From JBCBSS01 sp039819065 (GTDB taxonomy: Bacteria; Bacteroidota; Bacteroidia; Cytophagales; Cyclobacteriaceae): DNA of 19,240 nt. The position numbers and the translations under genes were made by a program. This document shows positions 1-8,304 of this stretch, piece by piece (the stretch's first letter is position 1; each line of letters starts with the position of its first letter). The notes under the pieces were generated by a model. It did not search any database. It had not been told where the DNA came from and worked only from the letters and a program-made list of their open reading frames with translations. Location: the NCBI GenBank assembly GCA_039819065.1, contig JBCBSS010000152.1, positions 1 to 19,240 on the forward strand, given 5' to 3'.

Positions 1-275
1 GCCGAATCTCCGTAAGTATTTAACTGCTCCGTCTCAAGAATAACATCTTGCTTCTTCATCTTATGAGCGTATATATAGCCCATTTGCAGATGTGCATTGG
101 CGTGATCGGCATTCTTATCGTCGGAAAGGAAAGTTTTTAGGAAAGGTTCTGATTTACCGTATTGCTTAGACTTTAACAAGACGAATAGGTCTTTGTATTT
201 AACTCTCTGCCCAAGAGTAAGCCCTTGAATTGAAAGCAAAAGTAGTAAGGTCAACCAACTCGCCTTGTATGCCAT
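1..275 (-). CDS. Exported protein of unknown function, N-terminal part only (runs off left edge)
   Basis: An open frame starts at an ATG (complement of 273-275) and runs without a stop to the left edge, giving about 91 residues. The N-terminus is a clear Sec signal peptide: MAYKASW, then a leucine-rich core (LTLLLLLSI), with likely cleavage near LTLGQ. The mature part is hydrophilic and looks alpha-helical (YKDLFVLLKSKQYGKSEPFL, then LQMGYIYAHKMKKQD), which resembles a TPR-like helical repeat region. Cytophagales have many exported TPR proteins of this kind, some fused to PD40 and OmpA domains, but nothing visible here decides the family. It lies 121 bases downstream of tex on the same strand, so it may be a separate transcription unit. 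Function is not assigned. Confidence 0.75.
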   Translation of the reverse strand, partial: MAYKASWLTLLLLLSIQGLTLGQRVKYKDLFVLLKSKQYGKSEPFLKTFLSDDKNADHANAHLQMGYIYAHKMKKQDVILETEQLNTYGDS

Positions 276-396
276 AGCCAACTAATTTTTAAGTATACGT
301 GACAAATCGTTATATCGGTAAGCAATGCTTTTTACTGCCTCAAACTATGTCTGCCATCATACTAATTTAAAAAATTAAATGATCTTATTAATCAAT

Positions 397-2634
397 TTAA
401 GATCTGAACTTATTCTTCAGCTTTGCCAAACTGGATTCAAAATCTTCCTCTTTGGGTTTTGACTGTCGTCTTGGTTTCTGTTTGGTTTTACGTTCTTCAA
501 AAGGATCACTTTTCATAGAAAGCGCTATCCTCTTTCGCTGTAAATCAACATCAACTACAGTCACCCATACTTTTTGTTGCACTGAAACTACTGCCGCAGG
601 ATCAGAAACGAACTTATCTGACAGATGACTGACATGAACCAAACCGTCCTGATGAACACCTATATCAACAAACGCACCAAAATTGGTGATGTTAGTGACA
701 ATACCGGGAAGGCTCATACCTATTTTCAAGTCGGCCATTTCATTGACACCATCCTCAAATGAGAATATCTCAAATTGTTCCCTTGGGTCTCTACCAGGCT
801 TTTCGAGTTCTTTAATGATATCCTCTAGTGTTGGTAACCCAACTTCTTCGGTAATATATTTTTTAAGCTGGAGGGATTTTCTAAGGCTGGACTTAGAGAT
901 AAGATCATTGACAGAGCAAGACAAATCGGTTGCCATTTGGCTTACGATACCATAACTCTCAGGGTGAACCGCACTTCTTTCTAATGGATTTTCTGCATCA
1001 CCAATACGAAGAAACCCAGCAGCTTGTTCGAAAGCCTTGTCCCCCAGTCGCGGCACCTTTTTTAGCGACTCTCTATTTTTGAAAGGGCCATTCTCGTTGC
1101 GATATTCTACGATGCCCTTGGCCAACTGCGGCCCTAAACCAGAAACATATGACAAAAGCTCCTTACTAGCAGTATTGAGTTCAACACCTACGGAATTAAC
1201 ACAACTCATTACCACATCATCGAGACCTGCCTTTAACGCACTTTGATCAACATCGTGCTGATACTGACCCACTCCTATGGATTTAGGGTCGATTTTGACC
1301 AATTCTGCTAATGGGTCAACCAAACGCCGGCCAATGGAAACTGCACCACGCACGGTCACGTCCTGATCAGGAAATTCTTCTCTCGCCACTTCAGAAGCTG
1401 AATACACTGAAGCACCGCTTTCATTGACCATGACGACGATTATGCTTTTAGGAAGGCCAAGATTTCGGACAAAAGACTCGGTCTCCCGGCTTGCCGTACC
1501 ATTTCCAATGGCTATCGCCTCAATATGATATTCTTCACACATTTTTTTAATCACTGTGCCGGCTACAGCGATTTGACGTTGCGGTTCGTTAGGAAAAATA
1601 GCTTCAAAATGCAGCAACTTCCCCTGGCGGTTCAGGCATACGACTTTACAGCCTGTTCTAAAGCCTGGATCGATAGCCAAAACATTCTTCTCACCCAACG
1701 GAGCAGACAGTAGAAGTTGTCTCAGATTTTCTGAAAAAACCCTAATAGCTTCTGTATCCGCACTCTTCTTAGATGAAAGCCTCACTTCCGTTTCCATGGA
1801 AGGGCGTAGCAACCTTTTATAGGCATCGTTAATGGCCAATTTCACTTGTTCCGATGCTTCATTAGTGCCTTTTAAAAACTGCCTTTCAATCAAGTCAATG
1901 GCGGTTTCTTCGTCAGGAGCAATGTCAAGAGCCAAGAACATTTCCTTCTCCCCTCTTCTCATAGCCAATACTCTGTGTGATGGGGCTTTCGCAATCGGCT
2001 CCTCCCATTCAAAATAGTCTTTATACTTCTGGGCTTCTGCTTCTTTGCCCTTGATTATCTTAGCAGTAATGATGCCTTCTTTAAGAAAAACTTCCCTCAT
2101 CTTGCTTCTCAATTCGGCATCCTCGTTGATCCATTCGGCTATTATGTCACGAGCTCCCTGCAGAGCGGCCTCTTCATTGGCGACCTCTTTGGCCTCGTTA
2201 ACATACTTAGACGCTTCTTCTGATGTATTGATATTTCCTTGCTCAAATATGACTTTCGCCAGCGGCTCAAGCCCTTTCTCCCTGGCAACTGAGGCCTTCG
2301 TTTTTCTCTTGGGTTTGTAAGGGAGATAAATATCCTCCAGCTTGGCCATGGTTTCTGCTTCCTTTATAGCCTTCTCAAGCTCGGGAGTGAGCTTCTCTTG
2401 CTTTTCTAAAGAGGCTAGAATGGCTTCCCTGCGCTTATCCAGTTCCCTAAGCTGCGTAATTCTGTCTCGAATCTGTGTTATTTCAACTTCGTCAAGACTA
2501 CCTGTACGCTCTTTTCTATACCTTGATATAAAGGGCATAGTAGCCCCTTCATCTAACAGTTCTACTACTGCATTGACTTGATTATTCTTGAGATTTAGCT
2601 CTCCCGCAATCTTATGGATATTTGATTCTTGCAT
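397..2634 (-). CDS. tex: Tex family RNA-binding transcription accessory protein
   Basis: The 745-residue product matches the usual Tex/YhgF length and architecture. The N-terminal Tex region carries the conserved PFISRYRKERTG segment at residues 34-45 and DIYLPYKPKR at 101-110. A YqgF/RNase H-like domain begins near residue 317 (NVLAIDPGFRTGCK). A helix-hairpin-helix region lies at about 495-545 (SGLGPQLAKGIVEYRN, then VPRLGDKAFEQAAGFLRI). A C-terminal S1 RNA-binding domain spans about 636-708 (GIVTNITNFGAFVDIGVHQDG). The tail is basic (KTKQKPRRQSKPK). Tex proteins are cytoplasmic nucleic-acid-binding factors related to eukaryotic Spt6 and affect transcription; the exact role in Bacteroidota is not settled. 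The gene is monocistronic by layout, divergent from the tlpA-like gene. The start follows a perfect TAnnTTTG box on the minus strand by about 20 bases. Confidence 0.97.
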   Translation of the reverse strand: MQESNIHKIAGELNLKNNQVNAVVELLDEGATMPFISRYRKERTGSLDEVEITQIRDRITQLRELDKRREAILASLEKQEKLTPELEKAIKEAETMAKLEDIYLPYKPKRKTKASVAREKGLEPLAKVIFEQGNINTSEEASKYVNEAKEVANEEAALQGARDIIAEWINEDAELRSKMREVFLKEGIITAKIIKGKEAEAQKYKDYFEWEEPIAKAPSHRVLAMRRGEKEMFLALDIAPDEETAIDLIERQFLKGTNEASEQVKLAINDAYKRLLRPSMETEVRLSSKKSADTEAIRVFSENLRQLLLSAPLGEKNVLAIDPGFRTGCKVVCLNRQGKLLHFEAIFPNEPQRQIAVAGTVIKKMCEEYHIEAIAIGNGTASRETESFVRNLGLPKSIIVVMVNESGASVYSASEVAREEFPDQDVTVRGAVSIGRRLVDPLAELVKIDPKSIGVGQYQHDVDQSALKAGLDDVVMSCVNSVGVELNTASKELLSYVSGLGPQLAKGIVEYRNENGPFKNRESLKKVPRLGDKAFEQAAGFLRIGDAENPLERSAVHPESYGIVSQMATDLSCSVNDLISKSSLRKSLQLKKYITEEVGLPTLEDIIKELEKPGRDPREQFEIFSFEDGVNEMADLKIGMSLPGIVTNITNFGAFVDIGVHQDGLVHVSHLSDKFVSDPAAVVSVQQKVWVTVVDVDLQRKRIALSMKSDPFEERKTKQKPRRQSKPKEEDFESSLAKLKNKFRS

Positions 2635-2654
2635 ATGTTAAAATTAAAGGCTGA

Positions 2655-2662
2655 CAAAAATA
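2655..2662 (-). promoter_or_regulatory. Candidate Bacteroidota -7 promoter box for tex
   Basis: The minus strand reads TATTTTTG, a full match to the Bacteroidota -7 consensus TAnnTTTG, ending about 20 bases before the tex ATG. No convincing TTTG -33 element was found at the usual 19-21 base spacing, and the region is A/T-rich, so chance matches are likely. Confidence 0.35.
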
Positions 2663-2796
2663 AAAAAGAGGCATTAAGTACCATGATCAGCCGCAACTTA
2701 AATTTACATCAGTAACCTGAAATGTAATTCAAAGCTTATGGCAGAACTTTTGATTACAATATTATGTAGTTTTAAAAAACACAAATTGTAAGCTAA

Positions 2797-3375
2797 ATGT
2801 CTGTCAAAAAAGAAATCAGGGACTGGGGGATTTTCTTTACTATTTTAGGCGTACTTTACTTCACTGGCCTTTACACTGATGTAGCCGCCTTTGCCCAAAA
2901 CATGGTATTAAAAACAGGCTTAATCACGCCTGATACCCGCCTGGCAGCAGAGGATATAAAAGATGCGGATTATAATCTTACCTTAAAATCGCTAGACGGA
3001 GAGATCGTCAAACTTGAAGAATACAAAGGAAAGGTAATTTTCATGAATCTATGGGCGTCCTGGTGTGCCCCATGCGTTGCGGAAATGCCGAGTATCGAGA
3101 AGCTTTACGAAAAAGTAGACAAAGAGAAAGTGGCATTTGTGATGCTATCCATGGATAAGGATGAGAGTAAGGCCAAAAGGTTTGTGGACAGGAAAAAGTT
3201 CGACTTGCCTTTTTTCTTACCAGCCAGCGGAGTGCCGAGAGCTTATTACAGCCCTTCTATACCTACCACGTACGTCATTTCCAAAGATGGTAAGATCGTA
3301 TCCAAGAAAGTTGGTATGGCCAACTATGATACAAACAAGTTCTTGAAATTTATACAAAAGGAAGCAGGTTCTTAG
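2797..3375 (+). CDS. Membrane-anchored TlpA/ResA-like thioredoxin-family protein
   Basis: This is a 192-residue protein with a short basic N-terminus, one hydrophobic segment at about residues 11-31 (signal anchor) and a thioredoxin-fold domain from about residue 58. The redox motif is WCAPC at 89-93 (Cys90 and Cys93), set in NLWASWCAPCVAEMP, which is typical of TlpA/ResA/AhpC-TSA proteins. The cis-proline loop is visible as SIPTTYVI. Family knowledge suggests a periplasm-facing thiol-disulfide oxidoreductase that reduces disulfides, for example in cytochrome c maturation or envelope stress; no neighbouring cytochrome gene supports a particular substrate. It is divergent from tex and convergent with the sirtuin gene, with only 19 bases between stops. 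No terminator hairpin is evident in that gap. Confidence 0.9.
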   Translation: MSVKKEIRDWGIFFTILGVLYFTGLYTDVAAFAQNMVLKTGLITPDTRLAAEDIKDADYNLTLKSLDGEIVKLEEYKGKVIFMNLWASWCAPCVAEMPSIEKLYEKVDKEKVAFVMLSMDKDESKAKRFVDRKKFDLPFFLPASGVPRAYYSPSIPTTYVISKDGKIVSKKVGMANYDTNKFLKFIQKEAGS

Positions 3376-3394
3376 AACGAAGAAGCCCTCTAGT

Positions 3395-4087
3395 TTATAC
3401 TGCCTTTTCAATTAGTTCTTGCACCAATTGAGCTAGACCGTCACTACCCTTTTCTTCCCGCAAGTGTAGGTTCGGTCTCGGGAAAATATCTGGCATTTTA
3501 GGATCAATGACATATTTCGGTACAGTATCGGGAACATAATCAATTAATCCTGCTGCAGGATACACTACCATGGAGGTGCCTACAATAATGAATATATCTG
3601 ATTGATTGGCAAGCTTGGCAGCGGTTTCCATTAGTGGCACCATTTCTCCAAACCAGACTATGTTCGGGCGAAGTTGTGAGCCTTTTTCGCACATATCACC
3701 TAATTTGAGCTCCCACCCTTCGATAGGATAAATGAGATGCTCATCCGACGTACTTCGTGATTCAAAAAGGCTTCCGTGTAGATGGACTACATTTGACGAA
3801 CCTCCTCGCTCATGCAGATTATCTACATTTTGAGTGACTATAGTCACATCGAAATGCTCTTCTAATTGGGCTAGAGCAATATGTCCTTTATTGGGTTGGA
3901 CGTCTAAAGCATTTTTCCTTCTGGCGTTGTAGAATTCGAGTACTAATTCCGGATTAGCAGCCCAACCATTAGGTGAGGCTACCTCCATAACGTCGTGGCC
4001 TTCCCAAAGCCCATCAGCGTCTCGGAAAGTAGGTATACCACTTTCGGCACTTATTCCAGCACCGGAAAGGACAACGATCTTCTTCAT
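3395..4087 (-). CDS. cobB: Sir2 family NAD-dependent protein deacylase (sirtuin), CobB-like
   Basis: This 230-residue class III-type sirtuin would remove acyl groups from lysines using NAD+. Visible motifs are GAGISAESGIPTFRD at residues 9-23 (NAD binding), TQNVDNLHERGG at 85-96, catalytic His104 in HLHGS, RPNIVWFGE at 140-148 and GTSMVVYPAAG at 170-180. Tyr53 and Arg56 (FYNAR) match the Tyr-x-x-Arg pair of SIRT5/CobB-like enzymes that accept succinyl or malonyl lysine as well as acetyl lysine. The zinc-ribbon segment (about 108-138) is unusual: instead of four cysteines only Cys133 remains, with Ser at the expected first Cys position (ESRSTSDEH). This probably reflects a zinc-free lineage of bacterial sirtuins rather than decay, because all catalytic motifs are intact. 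The ATG is one base after the topA stop, so translation is probably coupled to topA. Confidence 0.93.
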   Translation of the reverse strand: MKKIVVLSGAGISAESGIPTFRDADGLWEGHDVMEVASPNGWAANPELVLEFYNARRKNALDVQPNKGHIALAQLEEHFDVTIVTQNVDNLHERGGSSNVVHLHGSLFESRSTSDEHLIYPIEGWELKLGDMCEKGSQLRPNIVWFGEMVPLMETAAKLANQSDIFIIVGTSMVVYPAAGLIDYVPDTVPKYVIDPKMPDIFPRPNLHLREEKGSDGLAQLVQELIEKAV

Positions 4088-4088
4088 G

Positions 4089-6404
4089 CTATTTTTTTCT
4101 GCCGCGTCCCTTTTTCTCAGGAGCCTTTTCTGCCAATTCCAGGCATTCCTCTAAGGTCAGTTCTTTGGGTTCTTTGCCTTTAGGTATTTTGACGTTTTTC
4201 TTTCCAACTTTAATGTAAGGCCCCCAGCGTCCATTGAGTACTTGCACTTCTTCATTTTCTTCGAAGACTTTAATAAACTTCTCAGCATCAGCCTTCCTTT
4301 TCATCTCAATGAGTTCGACTGCTCTCGCTTCACTGATGGTCAATGGATCGTCCTCTTTGGGGATAGAAACAAATTTTCCGTCATGTCTGATATATGGACC
4401 AAATCTACCAATGGCAGCGATCATTTCTTTTCCTTCAAACTCTCCGATTTGCCTTGGCAATTTGAATAGTTCAAGGGCTTCTTCCAAGGTTATGTTCTCT
4501 ATGAACTGGCCTTGTCTTAAGCTGGCGAACCTGGGTTTTTCCTCACTCTCTTCATCGGTCTCTCCGATTTGTACTATAGGGCCAAATCTACCGAGTCTCG
4601 CTATTACTTTCTTGTCGGTGCCTGGTTCCACTCCCAACTCTCTAGAAGACCCAACCTGTGACCGTTCAATATTTGCCGTGCCTTCCACTTTGGTGTGAAA
4701 ATCTCCATAGAAGACTTCTATCATTTTCTCCCATTGTTTAGAACCATGGGCTATTTCATCAAACTCCTTTTCTACCTCAGCGGTGAAAGAATAGTTGGTC
4801 ACTTTTGGAAAATGCTCGACTAAAAAGTCATTCACCACCATAGCTACATTGGTAGGAAAAAGTTTGTTTTTCTCAGCACCGGTTATCTCGGTATTATCAT
4901 GTTGGGATATGTTACCTTCCGTTAGAATAATGGTCTTGTAGTTTCTTTCCACCCCTTCTCTCGACTCTTTCAAGACATAATTCCTCTTTTGGATCGTAGA
5001 AATAGTCGGAGCATAAGTGGAAGGTCTACCAATGCCCATTTCTTCGAGCTTCTTCACCAGACTAGCTTCCGTATACCTTGCAGGATGACGTGTGAAAGTC
5101 TGTCTACCTTTCAATTCTTTCAAGAGTAACTCCTGCCCTATATCTAATGGAGGCAACATACCTTTTTGTTCTTGATCGTCATCATCGTCGGTGGACTCAA
5201 GATATACTTTCAAAAACCCTTCAAATTTCACAACCTCGCCACTTGCAGTGAGTGTCTCAGGTGTTGTGGATATACCGATATGGGCTATGGTTTTCTCTAG
5301 CTCCGCATCGGCCATTTGAGAGGCAATCGCTCTTTTCCATATCAATTCATAGAGGCGCTGCGCGTTTCTATCGAAGCCCGTATCTACCTCGGCAAAATTG
5401 GTAGGCCTGATTGCTTCGTGTGCTTCCTGGGCGCTATTCGATTTGGTTTTATATTGACGAACCTTGACAAAGTTTTCTCCAAACTCTTTCTTAATCTCGG
5501 CTACCGCTCCATTTACTGCTTCTTGACTTAAATTAACCGAGTCTGTTCTCATATATGAAATCTTTCCCGCTTCATAAAGCTTCTGCGCCACCGTCATGGT
5601 TTGCGAAACAGAAAAACCCAACTTACGTGCGGCTTCTTGTTGTAAAGTGGACGTTGTAAACGGCGGTGCCGGCGATTTCTTAGCAGGCTTCTTTTGCAGG
5701 TCTTTGATATGAAATTCAGCTCCATTACAAGCTTCAATGAATGCTAAGGCATCCTCTTCAGAAGGGAATTTCTTGGGCAGCTCTGCATGTAATTCTTTCT
5801 TATTCCCAAGATCAAATATGGCCGTTATCTTAAACGATGATTCTGATTCAAACTTGTCAATCTCTCGCTCTCGTTCTACCACTAATCTTACCGCCACAGA
5901 TTGCACTCTACCGGCAGAAAGTCCTGTTTTGATTTTCTTCCAAAGTATCGGTGATAATTCAAAGCCCACTAACCTATCCAGTACACGTCTGGCCTGCTGC
6001 GCATTTACCAAGTCCATGTCTATACCGCGTGGACTCTTCATGGCATTATCAATGGCGTTCTTAGTAATCTCTCTAAAGACTATCCTTCTGGCATTCTGAT
6101 CATTGAGATCGAGCACCTCCTTCAGATGCCATGAAATGGCTTCTCCCTCACGGTCATCATCACTGGCTAGGTAGATCATCTCTGCATCCTTCGCTAGCTT
6201 CTTTAACTCTTTAATGACCTCTTTCTTGTCTTTACTTATTTCGTAGGTAGGTCTAAATCCGTCGTCTATATCTATGGCTTTGTCTCCCTTAGGCAGGTCT
6301 CTCACGTGGCCATAACTTGAGGTCACCTTATAGTCTTTTCCTAAATATCTTTCGATCGTTTTGGCTTTAGCAGGAGACTCAACTATGACTAAATTCTTGG
6401 ACAT
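4089..6404 (-). CDS. topA: DNA topoisomerase I (type IA)
   Basis: This is a 771-residue cytoplasmic enzyme that relaxes negative supercoils by cutting one strand through a tyrosine linkage. The Toprim domain starts at residue 5 (LVIVESPAKAKTIERYLG) and includes the metal-binding DDDRE at 82-86. Other conserved blocks are QQARRVLDRLVGFELSP (136-152) and GLSAGRVQSVAVRLV (161-175). The active-site tyrosine is Tyr284 in KISYMRTDSVNLS. The C-terminus carries repeated GRFGP/GRWGP motifs, each followed by a short lysine-rich strand segment (topoisomerase C-terminal repeats). There are no four-cysteine zinc ribbons like those of E. coli TopA. It ends in a lysine-rich tail (APEKKGRGRKK). It is the first gene of a tight operon with the downstream sirtuin and is divergent from the SixA-like gene. 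Confidence 0.98.
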   Translation of the reverse strand: MSKNLVIVESPAKAKTIERYLGKDYKVTSSYGHVRDLPKGDKAIDIDDGFRPTYEISKDKKEVIKELKKLAKDAEMIYLASDDDREGEAISWHLKEVLDLNDQNARRIVFREITKNAIDNAMKSPRGIDMDLVNAQQARRVLDRLVGFELSPILWKKIKTGLSAGRVQSVAVRLVVEREREIDKFESESSFKITAIFDLGNKKELHAELPKKFPSEEDALAFIEACNGAEFHIKDLQKKPAKKSPAPPFTTSTLQQEAARKLGFSVSQTMTVAQKLYEAGKISYMRTDSVNLSQEAVNGAVAEIKKEFGENFVKVRQYKTKSNSAQEAHEAIRPTNFAEVDTGFDRNAQRLYELIWKRAIASQMADAELEKTIAHIGISTTPETLTASGEVVKFEGFLKVYLESTDDDDDQEQKGMLPPLDIGQELLLKELKGRQTFTRHPARYTEASLVKKLEEMGIGRPSTYAPTISTIQKRNYVLKESREGVERNYKTIILTEGNISQHDNTEITGAEKNKLFPTNVAMVVNDFLVEHFPKVTNYSFTAEVEKEFDEIAHGSKQWEKMIEVFYGDFHTKVEGTANIERSQVGSSRELGVEPGTDKKVIARLGRFGPIVQIGETDEESEEKPRFASLRQGQFIENITLEEALELFKLPRQIGEFEGKEMIAAIGRFGPYIRHDGKFVSIPKEDDPLTISEARAVELIEMKRKADAEKFIKVFEENEEVQVLNGRWGPYIKVGKKNVKIPKGKEPKELTLEECLELAEKAPEKKGRGRKK

Positions 6405-6435
6405 ATTACTTCGTTTAATTCGGTTTAGGCGGTTT

Positions 6436-6443
6436 CAAATATC
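6436..6443 (-). promoter_or_regulatory. Possible -7 promoter box for topA
   Basis: The minus strand reads GATATTTG, one mismatch from TAnnTTTG, placed about 31 bases before the topA ATG. No -33 TTTG was found at standard spacing. The call rests on position and partial consensus only. Confidence 0.22.
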
Positions 6444-6464
6444 ACCAATTTTTTCAAAAAAAGA

Positions 6465-6476
6465 ATGACCGGTCAT
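6465..6476. promoter_or_regulatory. 12-bp perfect palindrome in the topA/sixA divergent intergenic region
   Basis: The sequence ATGACCGGTCAT is its own reverse complement. It lies in the 140-base gap between the divergent topA and SixA-like genes, upstream of the possible topA -7 box, where a dimeric regulator could affect either gene. Several perfect 12-mers of this kind are expected by chance in a window this size, so location is the main argument. The bound protein, if any, is unknown. Confidence 0.25.
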
Positions 6477-6544
6477 ATTAAATGAAATGCAATGATTATA
6501 TTCGGTCGGTCTTTACGGATAACCATTAAACAATCCTAAAAGTT

Positions 6545-7045
6545 ATGAGTAAGCACCTATACTTACTTAGACATGCCCAAACAAAAGAGAAGCAAACCGG
6601 GCAATCGGACTTCGACCGTGAGTTAACTTCCATTGGCCTGCAAAATGCCAACAGAATGGGAATTAACTTCAGCAATAAGAATATCCAACCCGATATTATC
6701 ATAAGCAGCCAAGCCAAAAGGGCCAAGACCACATCGAAAATAATCGCGGAGCAGATAAGGTATAATCCGGACAAGATACATTTCAATGAAGAGATATATA
6801 ACGCTTCCATTAGAACGCTACTACAGGTAGTCAATCAAATGAAAGATGAATGGAATAGCGTCATTCTAGTCGGGCACAATCCTGCCATTACCTATCTGGC
6901 CGAATACCTTACCAATGAAGAAATAGGTGACATGTCTACGTGTGGGTTTGTGGTGATAGAATTCCCATTCGATGAATGGCAGCTCGTCTCAGAGGGCAAC
7001 GGTAATTTCATCACATACGAATACCCTGATCTGCTGAACTTCTGA
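6545..7045 (+). CDS. SixA-like histidine phosphatase family protein
   Basis: The 166-residue length is close to the usual SixA size. The N-terminus carries the histidine phosphatase signature LLRHAQTKEKQTG, with catalytic Arg9 and His10. A second conserved arginine is Arg59 (SSQAKRAKTTS), and the second catalytic histidine is His111 in VILVGHNPAIT. There is no signal peptide, so it is cytoplasmic. E. coli SixA dephosphorylates phosphohistidine in phosphotransfer proteins; the substrate in this organism cannot be read from sequence. It is the first gene of a plus-strand pair, with its stop only two bases before the next ATG. A frame-shifted 102-residue open frame on the opposite strand is a shadow. 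Confidence 0.88.
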   Translation: MSKHLYLLRHAQTKEKQTGQSDFDRELTSIGLQNANRMGINFSNKNIQPDIIISSQAKRAKTTSKIIAEQIRYNPDKIHFNEEIYNASIRTLLQVVNQMKDEWNSVILVGHNPAITYLAEYLTNEEIGDMSTCGFVVIEFPFDEWQLVSEGNGNFITYEYPDLLNF

Positions 7046-7047
7046 TC

Positions 7048-8157
7048 ATGGAAAACAAGCAAGACCTCATCGAGGGCTTTGACCCGAATGCGGCTACGGT
7101 AAGAGGTAAGCTTTTTGGATTACCATTCACACCTGAAACGGCTGAGCTAGTGATCATTCCAGTACCATGGGAGGTGACGGTTTCCTATACTTCCGGTACA
7201 TCCTTGGGGCCTGAAGCTGTTCTAAACGCTTCTTCCCAAATTGATCTGTTTCTTAGTGATATACCGGGGGCGTGGAAGTTGGGTATCGCTATGTTACCAG
7301 TATCGGATTCACTAAAAGAAGAAAACCAAACCTATAGAGTCAAAGCTGAAAAATATATCCGCTGGCTAGAGGGAGAAGATAAAGGTACATTGGAGGAAGA
7401 GGATTTTCATCAAATTAAAGAGGAGGTCAATCAAGTAGGTAGTAGACTCAATAACTATGTCAAGTCCCAAGCCCTTAAATATTTGAACGAAGGCAAGATG
7501 GTGGCTGTCTTGGGAGGTGATCATAGCACTCCACTAGGATTAATTAACGCTTTAGGCACTCATCATGAGGAATTTGGTATTCTGCAAATCGATGCGCACA
7601 TGGACTTGAGAAATGCTTATGAAGGTTTTGAGTATTCCCATGCTTCCATCATGTACAATGCTTTGGATTCAAAGTCAGTCGCTAAGCTGGTACAGGTGGG
7701 TATCAGGGATTTTTGTGAGGAGGAGAATGATTTGGTCCGAAGTTCAAATGGCCGGATTAAGAGCTATTTGGATCAAGATATAAGGTTCAGATTATTCAAC
7801 GGTGATAGCTGGCAATTGATTTGTCAAGATATCATTACCCAACTTCCACAAAAGGTTTACATCAGTTTTGATATAGATGGACTAGACCCAAGTTTATGTC
7901 CTAATACTGGAACGCCAGTGCCTGGAGGGCTTTCTTTTCAAGAAGCGCTTTTTCTGATCGATAGTATCGTCAGGTCGGGAAGAGAAATTATTGGCTTTGA
8001 CTTATGCGAAGTTTCACCAGCGTTCGACGACGTTTCTATCACACCTCGACCTATTCACAGCTCGGAATGGGACGCCAATGTAGGCTGTAGAATTTTGTAT
8101 CAGTTATCCAACCTGATGGCAGTTTCTCAGGGCAAGTTGGCCTACAAGGCTAATTAA
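7048..8157 (+). CDS. Agmatinase/arginase family ureohydrolase
   Basis: This 369-residue protein has the full manganese site of the ureohydrolase superfamily: GGDHS with His159, DAHMD with Asp182, His184 and Asp186, and SFDIDGLDP with Asp275 and Asp277. A conserved EVSP follows at about 321-324. The family hydrolyses guanidino or formimino groups: agmatine to putrescine and urea, arginine to ornithine, or formimidoylglutamate. The N-terminal FDPN...GLPF and PVPWEVTVSYTSGTSLGP blocks, and the insertion at about 90-135, are typical of a long Bacteroidota agmatinase-family branch often discussed with polyamine synthesis. Nothing here separates agmatinase from formimidoylglutamase with certainty, and no arginine decarboxylase or hut gene is adjacent. 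It is probably co-transcribed with the SixA-like gene. Confidence 0.9.
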   Translation: MENKQDLIEGFDPNAATVRGKLFGLPFTPETAELVIIPVPWEVTVSYTSGTSLGPEAVLNASSQIDLFLSDIPGAWKLGIAMLPVSDSLKEENQTYRVKAEKYIRWLEGEDKGTLEEEDFHQIKEEVNQVGSRLNNYVKSQALKYLNEGKMVAVLGGDHSTPLGLINALGTHHEEFGILQIDAHMDLRNAYEGFEYSHASIMYNALDSKSVAKLVQVGIRDFCEEENDLVRSSNGRIKSYLDQDIRFRLFNGDSWQLICQDIITQLPQKVYISFDIDGLDPSLCPNTGTPVPGGLSFQEALFLIDSIVRSGREIIGFDLCEVSPAFDDVSITPRPIHSSEWDANVGCRILYQLSNLMAVSQGKLAYKAN

Positions 8158-8266
8158 TAATTAAATCAACATTTTATTTCATTCTAAATAGGTTATTCAG
8201 TTGGTCGCGCGCTAGCAATAGTCAACATTTACTTGAGTAAAAACTTCCGTAAGCTTTAGGAATTTA

Positions 8267-8274
8267 TATCTTTG
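8267..8274 (+). promoter_or_regulatory. Candidate -7 promoter box for the AGCS symporter gene
   Basis: TATCTTTG matches TAnnTTTG fully and lies 30 bases before the proposed TTG start. Transcription beginning a few bases downstream would leave a leader of roughly 25 bases, which fits a start at 8305 rather than at the first internal ATG. No clear -33 TTTG is present. Confidence 0.4.
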
Positions 8275-8304
8275 GCGGTATTTTGACTATTAAGCAGCAC
8301 CATT

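Noticed and set aside
4234..4698. 154-codon plus-strand open frame antisense to topA
   Set aside because: It lies entirely within the strongly conserved topA coding sequence and is serine-rich in the manner of an antisense shadow.
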